From Blakeslea trispora (taxonomy: Eukaryota > Mucoromycota > Mucoromycetes > Mucorales > Choanephoraceae): a DNA stretch of 64,000 nucleotides. The notes under the pieces were generated by a model that was not told the DNA's origin, searched no databases, and saw only the letters and a program-made list of their open reading frames with translations. Location of the stretch: positions 1 to 64,000 of the forward strand of contig JAIWNE010000103.1 of assembly GCA_025331445.1 (NCBI GenBank). Direction: 5' to 3'. Both the position numbers and the translations under genes were made by a program. Below, in pieces: positions 11,801 through 21,448 of the stretch (position 1 is its first letter; each line of letters opens with the position of its first letter).

Positions 11801-13090
11801 AAGATCTTCTTCAAACTCAAGCTCTGATGCCACGCCACTTATAACAGAATCGCCTGTAATTTCATTACGCCCAAATGAGTTGAATAAAGGAGGAAAGAAA
11901 TTAGTTGATCATGGTTTAGATGTAAAAATAAAAAGACTTACTTAGAATGCTTAAATGCATAACAGGTAGTAAAGCACCGTCATGTTCATCACTCAGAGAT
12001 GATCTCGATTCAACATCTGAATCATACAGATCATGAGCCATCAGATCTGGTGCCTCTTTGCTGAAATGATGGATTCTGGGTAAAAGTTCTTCGTGGTCTT
12101 CCAGCAGTGGTTCTTCAATAGGTTTAAAGGCATAACTGGTTTTCTTACGTCCATTTCCATCTAGCTCCTTTTGTAACGAAGAGCCCAAATTATCGAAATT
12201 TGGCATGACAGCACCTGATCTCTCGAGATTGCGTTGTGTTGCTACTAGTACGTCTTGAGAAAATGTGAATTCGCCATGCAAGTTTTTGATTTTTGGTGCA
12301 GCGTCTGTTGAATGAAGTAAATGACTAAGAAAATGAAAAGGCATGTTAGCAAGTTACTTGATCGAGAGACATACAAAAATTGAAGGTACCTTAGTGCATG
12401 GATACAATAGATAACTTTAGGCATGTTTTTCTTGTCATATAAGTCTACAAATTCGAACCAAAAGATGGATGGTAAACCAACTTCTTTTATGACAGCCAAG
12501 AAGGCATTGATGTTATTAGATCGGAGAAACTTGAATTTGGCATCACCATAAATGATATCGCCAATACTTTCAGGCTCTATGCGCTTAGCCAGTCTTGCAA
12601 GTACTACACCATCGTGCAATGTTTGTTCTAAATGAAGAATTGACTCTTCTTTTGTTTCATTGTCATCAATTCTTTCACCCAGAAAGCTCTCAATCCACCT
12701 ATGATGTTACACAAAGTCAATTTCTAAAAATGGGTTCTTGTTTTCATTTCTAAATTTACTCTAAAGCTTCACCAACATGACAGAGATACTCATGGATTTG
12801 AAGTAGATTTCGAAGGGTATCAGCCCATTTTCCGTCATTTCTTGTCTCTTCTACTCGTAGTAATCGAATGCGATCTAAAACGACAATCAATACATGAAGA
12901 GCAATAAGTATACTGCTTTTTTATTTTTGCATAATTCTTTTTTTTTCTTTACTTGTTCCTAAATAAGAAAAGAAATAGGGCTATTAGTGTATTGATGCTG
13001 CGTATATATGAAGGAATAGAAAAAGAAGGAAATTATACCTGCAACAGCATCTTCTTCTGATAAAGTAATTTTAGGTAGTGTTCTCTGCAT
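8876..13090 (-). CDS. IQGAP-family cytoskeletal scaffold (CH, IQ, RasGAP, RasGAP_C)
   Basis: Seven exons (minus): 13039-13090, 12953-12958, 12760-12874, 12390-12698, 11942-12324, 9597-11853, 8876-9557; 3804 nt, 1267 residues. IQGAPs bind actin, calmodulin and Rho/Ras GTPases and organise the cytokinetic ring and polarity. A CH domain lies near residues 35-140 ('IHEYLCHVGEALEWIESFLG', 'DLYDKKNMPKVIYCIHALS'). IQ-like helices follow ('ALQTVIRRFLAIRKLE'), then the RasGAP-related domain ('IPYGIRVIARELQMLM', 'ILSNFLYYRYLSPVITAPE'). The last exon is the RasGAP_C tail ('GSSYKEYLDGCMNNM', 'FGSFKYSAKTLYERGIII'). The second exon is only 6 nt. Corresponds to yeast Iqg1/fission-yeast Rng2, but which orthologue name applies is not clear. 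Confidence 0.9.
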
Positions 13091-13212
13091 TTTACATATG
13101 AAAAAAGAAAGAAAGAAAAAGGAATGAAAACAAAATCGCTTTCTTTAAAAAAAAAAGGGGGAAAGAAAAACAATAGGCATATTAAGAAATCTGTCAGTTT
13201 CCTTTTGCGGAC

Positions 13213-13380
13213 ATGATGTTCAAGGACGGGCTTACAAAATTTAGCGGATCAGCTCAAGAGACAAACAAGTATAGCTCACAGGCATTGAAATTGCACATGA
13301 TCAAGTCGAGAGGTCAATTGGAGCTTCAGATTAATAGTCTAACAGAAATGGTGTCTCGAAAAAAAAAAGAGAAAGGATAG
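13213..13380 (+). CDS. Possible small 55-residue protein
   Basis: Short uninterrupted frame starting with two adjacent ATGs ('MMFKDGLTKFSGSAQETNKY') and ending '...SLTEMVSRKKKEKG'. The composition is balanced and hydrophilic with a heptad-like middle ('ALKLHMIKSRGQLELQINSL'), unlike the homopolymer-derived frames of the surrounding spacers. It lies between the start of the IQGAP gene and the 3' end of the kinase gene. I recognise no family. It could be a real small coiled-coil protein, one exon of a larger gene, or chance. Confidence 0.3.
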   Translation: MMFKDGLTKFSGSAQETNKYSSQALKLHMIKSRGQLELQINSLTEMVSRKKKEKG

Positions 13381-13556
13381 TGTATAGAAGCAATTGGTGT
13401 TTTATGTACCACTTTTTTGCATAAAAGGTGTTTGATTTTCAGTTTGTAAACTAAATGCCAGATTTTTTCTTGTTATGTGCGAGTGTTTTTCTTCTTGCCC
13501 TTGTTTTGTGTTGGTTACAACATGGAGTTCAATTTGTTTAGAGTAGGTTTGATTTT

Positions 13557-15067
13557 TTATGTTTCATCATGATAAATATAACGCTTAGTCCATTGATGAA
13601 GACGTTGGAATGGGTTTCTAAGCAAGCGTTTTTGAGTATCCTGTAAAGGTAGAGAAAAAACAGGCTCTTGATCCGCTTCTTCTTCATGTGGTGATTGAAA
13701 ATTGGGCACACTGGAAGCTCTTGTAAAGGCAGAAGAAGAAGAAGCAGGAGTAGAGGCTTCAAAGTAAGTATGTACATGGTTGCTATCCATAGGATGATGC
13801 TTTTGGAAAGAATAAGATGAAGATGTTGAGCCAGAAGAAATAGAAGGCTCCAGATTGATAGGAGAAAGGGGTATTTTTGGTAAGTAAACAGTAGGATTGT
13901 ATGAATGAACGAGCACAGGTGATTTTACAGTTTCGCATAAAAGAAACGGATGTTCTAAGGCTTCTGTAGAAGTGATGCGTTTTTTAGGGTCATATTGAAG
14001 TAGTTTCAGTAACAAATCCTCTGCCTCGGCTGATATGCAATAAGGCTTTAAATGATGCGCTAATGAGTCGGAATTGGGTTGAACCTATAAAATTTGTAGA
14101 ATTTTCCATCAAGACTTATCACTCGTGTCTCCCTTTCTTTCTTACCTGAGGAAATCGGAACCCAATCTTTTGAGCCAAAAGAGCTCCTTCTTTCCATAGA
14201 CCACCTAAACCAAGTTGAGTTGCTACAGGTTCTGGGAGACATGGCATAGAACGATGGTGATGAAGACTACGTCGACTACTTTTCTTCCTCACCGATAGAT
14301 CAGGGTGACCAAGTAGCTGACTGATGCGTATCAGTTGATCCTCTTCAGACTGACCAGGAAACAAGGGTCGTAAAGAGATCAATTCTGCAAAGATAGTACC
14401 TAAAGCCCACAGATCAATAGGAAAAGAATATTGTTTTGATTTTAGCAAAACCTCAGGTGCACGATACCATCGGGTGCTAACATAATCATCCTGTGCTACC
14501 TCCTTTGACTCAATCTCGGTTGCCAGGCCAAAATCTGCCAATTTGACAACCATTTGATCTTGAACATAATGGATCAAGAGGTTCTCAGGTTTTATATCTC
14601 GATGAAACAGTCCCTCAACGTGATGCATATGATGAAAAGCAGCCAGTACTTGACCGAGTATACATCGCGTTTCATGCATACGAAACCTCTGGCCCGCTTG
14701 TTTTCGCGTCTGTAGCAGTTGATAGAGATCGCCACTGTTCATATACTCCATCACAAAGTAACACTGTTCCTGGTTATAATAGACTTCAACGAGTTGAACA
14801 ATATTGGGATGTGGTGCGAGCCGTTCCAATGTTTTAAACTCCTTTTGATGACTCTGGCTGATCTTTTTCTTCATTACTTTGATGGCTACCTTTGTTTCGT
14901 TTTTTATTCAAGGATGGATTAGGTGATGGACTTTCAACCATGAACTGTCTGATTACCAGTTTGTTAGAATTTCGCTTTTTGCCTTTATGAACGACAGCAA
15001 ATGAGCCATCGCCAATCTGTTCCAGCAGTTCGTAATGGTCGAAAGGTGACTCCTTGTGAGCATTCAT
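13557..15067 (-). CDS. MAK/RCK-type CMGC protein kinase
   Basis: Exons (minus) 14957-15067, 14146-14889, 13557-14084; 460 residues. Serine/threonine kinase of the MAK/ICK/MOK group, related to yeast Ime2, which controls meiosis, and to cilia-length kinases. Gly-rich loop 'IGDGSFAVVHKG', VAIK lysine right after intron 1, catalytic loop 'HRDIKPENLL', 'DFG', and activation segment 'DDYVSTRWYRAPEV'. The usual TDY of this group reads DDY here. 'WALGTIFAELISLRPLFPG' and 'LLQYDPKKRITSTEALEHPF' complete the lobe, followed by a Ser-rich tail of about 130 residues. Intron 1 (67 nt) is needed to join two frames and restores 'NKLVAIKVM' exactly. An upstream in-frame ATG at 15265 exists but gives an unlikely extension. 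Confidence 0.88.
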
Positions 15068-15299
15068 GAGTCTATGTTTTCTGAAGGAAAGGAAGGGAAA
15101 TAAACGAGAAAGCAACGGAGTCTGTAAATGGCATTGACATATATATTTTTTAAACCAAATTTGATTTTTCACTGACTTTAAAAAGAAGGTAAAGCAATCA
15201 TATTTGTCAGAAAAGGGAGAGAAGGGTGGGCCATCATATTTCTTATTTTGTATTCTTATGTCCAAGTCAGTAATTTAAGTGTCGAAATTCTAATAGAAT

Positions 15300-15730
15300 T
15301 GATTGAGATACAGAATAAGAAATCCAGAGCATCAAAGAAAGTATCTTTGTTGGACTCAAGTCATCCAAAGGACAAAAAAGCGTGTTGGTGAAGTCAAACT
15401 GACTAGGATGCTCTTGGAAGAGGCCCAGTTGCCCATTGTGACGATATCTTCCTTGGGAATACCAGATTGTAGGACCAGCGAGGATGCGATTGACTGCAAA
15501 GAGATTCGGGGTTGGTCCGGAGAAAGATGAACCAACTTCTTAATCCAAGAGTATAGGTTACGGATGACAGAGTTGACAAAGAGAGTCCGAATGGCACAAG
15601 AAGGACGGTGAGACCGGAAAGTAAGAAAGGTGGTAACAAGGCAGACCCGCGAGTTAGCATGAGCCTTTGCCGTAAAAGAAATTTGATGATCCGTTGATAG
15701 TCGCGTTTTTCTTTTGGATCATAAATCTCA
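15300..15730 (-). pseudogene. Relic of a tyrosine-recombinase (integrase) element
   Basis: On the minus strand, broken frames spell pieces of the C-terminal half of a tyrosine recombinase of the kind carried by DIRS/Crypton-like fungal elements: 'TLFVNSVIRNLYSWIKKLV', 'SIASSLALQSGIPKEDIVTM', 'GNWASSK', then in another frame 'EHPSQFDFTNTLF'. The IASSLAL...DIVTMGNWASS...REHLSQFDFTNT order is that of these integrases, but at least two frame changes break it and the catalytic Arg-His region cannot be read intact. No terminal repeats were found nearby. Base composition is noticeably less AT-rich than its surroundings, consistent with an insertion. Confidence 0.6.
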
Positions 15731-16105
15731 AAAGAGAGAGAAGGCTATTGTCATGTGATGATTGGAGCCATCTTTAATAAAAAGAATAAACCTCTTTCCT
15801 AATTTAGACAAGTATTTCGGCAATTTGATTTTTTTTTTCTGACAAAGGGTGGCGTTGATTTTCTAAATACACAATCATGTTTTTTTTGGGCTTTTTCTTT
15901 TAATTCTTGCGTACGTGTGTATGCGTATTCATAGCTATTAAGCGTGCCTGTGTGTATATATGCAAACCTTCTTTTTCAGCAAATAACATATTGAATTAAA
16001 ACATATATAAGAGAAGAAAGGTAGCTAAAGAAGTAGAAAAAGCAGAAAAAAGGGTTACTAAACTCACTTTCTCTTTCTTACAAAGGTGATTACTGAGACC
16101 CAACC

Positions 16106-19086
16106 ATGGCCAATCCTGAACCTCAGTTACTCCCAGAACAAATTGGAAAACGCGTAGACCCTACTTACAGTAAAGTACTTCAAACCAAGCTTAAAGAATT
16201 ACTGCATACACAAAGTGACAGGTAAAATAATAATAATAATAATAATAATACAAAGCAAGAAAGAATTCTTTACCAACTTATTATTATTGTCAGCTTTCCT
16301 GGATCACAACCTGTCAGTTTCGAACCAAAACATTTAGTGGATATCGAACGTGAAGATTATTTTGTTTGCGAGAAATCTGATGGTGTACGTTATTTGCTGT
16401 TCTTTCTTCACTCACCCAAAGGCCCTGCTTCGTTTCTGGTAATTACATATCTTGACAAAAAACAAAAAAGCTACTGTTGTGTTCTCATCTGTTTTATTTT
16501 ATTGTTCATCTGTTAGTGTGATCGTAACCAGTTCTGGTATTATGTGCCCAACTTGGTATTCCCAGCTAGAGGAAGAGAGAATGAATACCTAAAGGAGACT
16601 TTGATGGATGGTGAACTTGTGCTCGATATAGATGTAAATAAAAAGACATGGAGATATCTTATATTTGATCTGATGGTTGTAAATGGGGCAACCATTGTAC
16701 AAAGATCATTCAACACTCGACTTGGTGTAAGTTGCTTTTCTGTTATTGTTCATCTTTTACTGACACATTACTTTCTTTTTGAAGATGTTGCAACAAGATG
16801 TCATTCAGCCTTTTAAAGCCTCTATTCGAAATCAATCTGATCCAACTAAGCTGCCACCATTTACGTAATGTATTGAAATAGAGAACAGGTGTCTCACAAG
16901 AAGAAGAAAAAAAGGAACTAATCTTGATTAAGAGACTATAGAGTAGAATTAAAAAAGATGGAAAGAGCGTATGGTCTTCATTTGGTGTTTGATCAAATTC
17001 CTAAACTTAAACACAAAAGTGATGGCATTATCTGGACACCTGTCAAATACGGATACACATTGGGTACTTGTGAAAAACTGTAAGAAGATATACGTAGTAG
17101 TTATGATGATTTAGAAAGAAAAAAAAGCTCAGTACTTTGTTGTTAGGTTGAAATGGAAACCACCAGAATTGAATACAGCTGATTTTCGAATTTCTGCTCG
17201 GTGGAGTAAGGAGCATAAGCCTATTTATGCTATTGAAGTCTTGTCCAATGGTGTTACTTATAAATTCTATGATCATTTCCAACCAGATCCCAATTTAGCT
17301 ACCGAGTAAGTAAATGTCTTTTTTTTTCTGAACTTTCATGTCTCTAATTATTTAAAATATTAAAGATGGAAAAGCCATTTACCAGAAGGTCGAATTGCCG
17401 AATTTAGGTGAGTTTATACATGAGGAATAACAACAGAAAATCTAATCCATCCCAGATATGATCCTACATGCGAAGTAACAATCATTGAGCCAGGATATGC
17501 TCCAACTACTCGGAAAGGAGGCTGGAGGTAATGTAATTAATTTTACATTCTTTTGTTTCGCAATCAGGTTGAATAATCTATTTTCTAGATTTGTTAGGTT
17601 TCGAGATGACAAAACAACAGCTAATGATGAATCTATTGTTAAGCAAGTAATGTATAATACACAAGAGGGAGTAAAAAAAGAGCAATTGTTATCTTGTATG
17701 GAGAGAGTACGTGCAGCATGGAAAGCAAGAGAAAAGGGTATCCCTATGCCACCCTTACCTTCTACACCATCCACATTATCTCTCAGCACAGCTAATACAG
17801 TGACCACACCAGCCATACCTCCACTCAATACACCTACTTCAGCCAGTCCAGTTCTTTATTCACCTAATCAGGGAGGAGGGTATTTTCGCGAACATTCAGA
17901 TCATTCACGTCAGAACTCAATATCAAGTGAATCTAATACCAAACGAAAATCATCTAGAGATATAAAACCTGAATTAGAAGAGAGATCTTCCTCATCCGTC
18001 GTCAGCACTATACCAGAGGAAACAGAACCAACTGAAAAAGTAGAAGCAAAACTAGATCTTGAACAAGCAAAAGAGACAGTAGAAGATCAACAACGGGGCA
18101 AGCGAATCAAAAGCAACAATACCATAGAGGATACCTTGAAAGAAAAAGACATGGAAGAAAAACAACCAATTCATACCAACCATAAAACTACCACTTTATC
18201 TATTCAAACAACACAACTTAATCCAGAGCCGAATGTGTCAGTGCAGAAGAAACAGTCTTCTTCCATGCCACCCACTTCAACTTCACCTTCTACGTCTGCT
18301 TTGTCTGCACCACCTTCTTTTTCTCCATCACGGCAAGCTTTTCAACCATCACCTGTCTTATCACCACCCAATCAACCATCTATATATCAGCAACAGCCTA
18401 GAGGAACAGAGTCGAGTTTTTCTAAACCATCTTCGAGTTCGCCTATATACCGTTTAATTCACCGCTCTTCTGTCGACCAGCCTATCCACTATCATCATCA
18501 TTCTCAACACACTCAAACTGGATCTTCAGAACCTACCATACGTACTAAAGAAGCAACAGTACCTTTCAATCGACCTATCATGCCAACTATACAAGACACA
18601 AGAGCTGTATCAGCCCCTACAGTCATTCAACAGGAAAAACAGAAGAAGTCATTCTCTAGTATACATGATCTTCTAACAACCTCAGTTGAACCCAATCAAG
18701 CATATCATTCCCATCCTAGTTATTACACAGACTTTACAGGTCGACAGGAATCTTCAACCTATCATTCGTCTTATCGCAATCATGTACAGAAACCAGCACC
18801 TCCTATGTATGGCAATGAATCATCTTCTTATCATCGACTACCACCATCACAACCTTATCCGCATGAGCAACAGGTTGCTCCACCTTCTTCTTCGCACCCT
18901 TTACAACAGCAACAGCAGCAGCAGCAGCAGCAACAGCAACAACAACAACAACAACAACAGCAGCAGTTCATACCATTTTATCCCTCTCATCCACCTCCGC
19001 CTCCACCTCCACCTCCTCCACCCTCATCATCATCATCTAACTGGAAAAACAATCAAAAGGCGAAGCTTGATTTCATTTTAAATTGA
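16106..19086 (+). CDS. CEG1: mRNA-capping guanylyltransferase with long low-complexity tail
   Basis: Nine exons: 16106-16221, 16294-16438, 16517-16726, 16785-16864, 16942-17079, 17147-17305, 17366-17407, 17456-17527, 17589-19086; 819 residues. Transfers GMP from GTP to the 5' diphosphate end of nascent mRNA through a lysine-GMP intermediate. Motif I '[12 protein letters not shown]' carries the nucleotidyl lysine. '[11 protein letters not shown]' and '[13 protein letters not shown]' (motifs III/IIIa), '[10 protein letters not shown]' (IV), 'LLKWKPPE' (V) and '[14 protein letters not shown]' (VI) follow in order. The last exon then adds about 440 residues of Ser/Pro/Thr-rich sequence, with a Gln run coded near 18906-18966 and a Pro run near 18991-19020. 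Yeast Ceg1 is only about 460 residues, so the tail nearly doubles it. No triphosphatase domain is fused. Confidence 0.93.
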
Positions 19087-19640
19087 TGTCTCTTTCTCTC
19101 TCTCTTTTTTTTCTTCCTCTTCATTAAAATGAAAATGAGGCTAATACACAGACACATGTATGTAACTACTGAGTATCTTGCTTGTGCTGTTCTTCAAACA
19201 CAAGTGTATTAATAAAATACAAAGCGTTTTGCTTTTAGATATCGACGTAATACATTTAAGCAAGTTTTATATTCTTTGCTATTCTTTATCTTTATTTCAA
19301 TAGTAAAGTAGCCAGTTACAGAAGAAAAAAGAGAAGGAGTACATTACTCCAATTGTAGAGGAGCTAACAATACTAGTTGGCAGCACAAATCTTTTTTATT
19401 TACTCTGAATCCATTTTTTTTTCTCTGGAAAAAGAGTAAAAAAGGAAAAAGACTTCTCATATCGTATAAAAATCACCTTTTCATTATGATTTCGTTTTGG
19501 ATGAGCTCAAACACAAATGATCACCTTTCTTTAATAAATATTCCCTTACTCTATGAAATTCTCTTAATTGAAAGCCACATTTGGCTCTGTTGTTCGACAA
19601 AGCGAGTCTCTTTTAGTCTTTCAATTGAAAGTGAATGAAA
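19087..19640. other. Spacer downstream of the capping-enzyme gene
   Basis: About 550 bp of AT-rich sequence with T-rich and A-rich runs, presumably the 3' UTR and terminator of the capping-enzyme gene. No coding or repeat signal was found. Confidence 0.3.
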
Positions 19641-19653
19641 CTACAATGACTAC

Positions 19654-20366
19654 TGCTTGTCAGTTTTTCTCAGGTTGGTATCAAAAAGTAATGTTTTTTT
19701 CATCAGCTTTTTTTAAATAAATTCGACTTTCTTTACAAGTCTTTGAAATGGCCCAGCATGATGCCTCTTCGTTTCTTTTTACTTGTCACAAAAAGTGTTC
19801 AGCACTTTGTCATCTTTGCACTATTAAATTCAATTTTATTACACCTAAAACCACTAAATTTCCTTCTATTATCTTATAGATAATCTGCTAAAAGGTAAGC
19901 ATCCTCAAGTTGATTCTATTTATCTCATAGGTGATGCTTATGTCTTTCTTTCCACTGAAAATGATTTTGCTTTGCTTCAGCAACATCTGGTTTGTTAAAA
20001 TTAAATATCAAATGTCAACCAGTCTTCCTCTCTCTCTCTCTCTCTCTCTCTGGCAGCCTGCTGTATTTTTTTTTGACGATCTCCACAGCTTGCCTTAACT
20101 GTAAAGCTTGGTCTTCGCTTTAAAAAATAAAAGTTAGAGGGGAGCAAAAAAATACGTTTAGGGGTCTCTTTATTCCAAAAGAATTAGTGTCGTATTTGGG
20201 CATATACAGAAGCCAGGACGACTTATTGGGTTTTCCGCTAAATGTCGGACTGGAGCAAAAATTATCACAAAGTTGGAAACTTAAAATCATTTCAGATATT
20301 ATCAGAGGTAATCCTGAAATCAAACATTTGACAAGAAGACTGATGATGGCTTTTACTATCTTATAA
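19654..20366 (+). CDS. Unidentified small multi-exon gene or remnant next to the MULE
   Basis: Several short coding-like stretches separated by good splice signals, but no unique model. Pieces include 'MTTACQFFS', 'FEMAQHDASSFLFTCHKK', 'GDAYVFLSTENDFALLQQHL', and at the 3' end 'GLFIPKELVSYLGIYRS' followed by 'LTRRLMMAFTIL' and a TAA at 20364-20366. The (TC)n tract before a CAG at about 20056 and 'ATCTCCACAG' near 20087 look like acceptors. I recognise no family. The MULE target duplication begins on the last base of the stop codon, so the element sits exactly at the end of this frame and does not cut it. It may be a real gene with uncertain exons or a pseudogene. Confidence 0.3.
20028..20052. 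repeat. (TC)n microsatellite
   Basis: Perfect CT dinucleotide run of about 25 bp just upstream of a CAG; it could act as a polypyrimidine tract of an intron in the neighbouring candidate gene. Confidence 0.8.
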
Positions 20367-20374
20367 ATTTTAAA
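20366..20374. repeat. Left target-site duplication of the MULE (9 bp)
   Basis: AATTTTAAA at 20366-20374 is repeated exactly at 23695-23703, flanking the element. Nine bases is the usual Mutator-like duplication length. Confidence 0.75.
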
Positions 20375-20381
20375 GGGAAAA

Positions 20382-20487
20382 GTTATATACCACGACCCTA
20401 AATCCTTATATACCACGACGCACCCGATCCATACCTGAGTTTCAAAATATTATATAAGCTTTATATACCACGACCCTTATATACCAC
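20382..20487 (+). repeat. Left terminal inverted repeat of the MULE (106 bp)
   Basis: Begins GTTATATACCACGACCCTAA and is the exact reverse complement of 23582-23687. It contains three spaced copies of TATATACCACGAC. Confidence 0.95.
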
Positions 20488-20540
20488 TACCCTTATATAC
20501 CACTGCCCTTATATACCACTGCCCTTATATACCACTGCCC
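20461..20540 (+). repeat. Five tandem 16-bp units at the left end of the MULE
   Basis: Five consecutive units at 20461-20476, 20477-20492, 20493-20508, 20509-20524 and 20525-20540: TTATATACCACGACCC once, TTATATACCACTACCC once, TTATATACCACTGCCC three times. The first unit and most of the second lie within the inverted repeat, the rest is subterminal. The right end has no matching extension, so the array is one-sided. Confidence 0.95.
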
Positions 20541-20597
20541 TTATTTCAAATGTATATCAGAGCTGTTCTAGTAAGAAGGTTATGAATATAAATTCAT

Positions 20598-21448
20598 TTA
20601 TTCTATTGATATGATGTCTTGAAGTAATTTTTGATTCTTTTTCTTTGCTTTTTCTTTGGGGAACTGTCCCCATTTATTCCAATACAAGTTGTAGTTTTTC
20701 AAACTGTCAGGATAAGAGTTAAAGTAAACTCTACTTGCAGGAGGAAGGTTGCTGCTAGAATTCTTGAGTTTTACAGCTCCCCAATGAATTCCACCTATGT
20801 ACTGGAAATGCAGAGGCACCGGCTTTTGATCTAGCCTCTTGGGCAAGACTAAGGGAAAGTACGTCAAGGCTACATCCAATTGGCTTTTGCTGACAGAGTC
20901 TGGATGATAACAGACAGGACGACCGTATGCATCTGCAAGTACTTGCATGCAATCAATGCTGTCAAACCAAAAAGACATGCCAGCTGTTCTTGCTTTTCTA
21001 TGGCGGTCATATCCAGTTACTTCATCTTCTTTCTTGTTCAAGTCGATGCCACATGTGATAGTCATTTTTACTTCATCTGTGGTCATTCCAAATGAGCTTC
21101 GGTAAAAGTCTTCATAGGACATGCCATTTTTGAACTCTTTTGACATCACAGAGATCATAGCTTCTTTTACCTTCGTGAATTGCTCTTCATCTCCATATAT
21201 TAAATATGATGCTGCTCTAAAACCGCAATAACCATCACTCTTTGGATTATAGGTCGATACAACATCATCTTGCTTAATATCAACAGAGAGAGAAAAATCC
21301 AACTGTTGCTTTCTGAACTCTTCTGTATAAGCAACCCTTCTTTTTTTGGGAATATACAAGTCGTATACAAAGTCGCTTTTTTCTTCACATGCTTTTCTTT
21401 TGCATCTTTCTTCCTCCTTTTCTTCTTCCTTTTCTTCTTTCTTTCTTC
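20598..21448 (-). CDS. OTU-like cysteine protease domain, C-terminal part of the MULE protein
   Basis: Continues the transposase in a different frame. The frame is open from the Glu/Lys tract (near 21448) to the stop at 20598-20600. Past the linker ('ACEEKSDFVYDLYIPKKRRV') come the OTU hallmarks: 'NPKSDGYCGFRAASYLIYG', with the catalytic Asp-Gly-x-Cys box, and 'GGIHWGAVKL' near the end with the catalytic His. OTU proteins are deubiquitinating or related cysteine proteases. There is no sensible ATG before the catalytic box, so translation most likely depends on being fused to the transposase. The related decayed copy at 31 kb carries the same IPKKR-linker-OTU order in frame with transposase sequence. 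Substrate and role in transposition are unknown. Confidence 0.8.

Noticed and set aside
21340..21355. CCCAAAAAAAG on the minus strand as a -1 ribosomal frameshift site joining transposase to OTU
   Set aside because: The OTU frame is already open upstream of it with sensible sequence ('EEKSDFVYDLY'), and the K-E-E-E rhythm breaks earlier, at 21437-21448. A tract indel explains the frames better.
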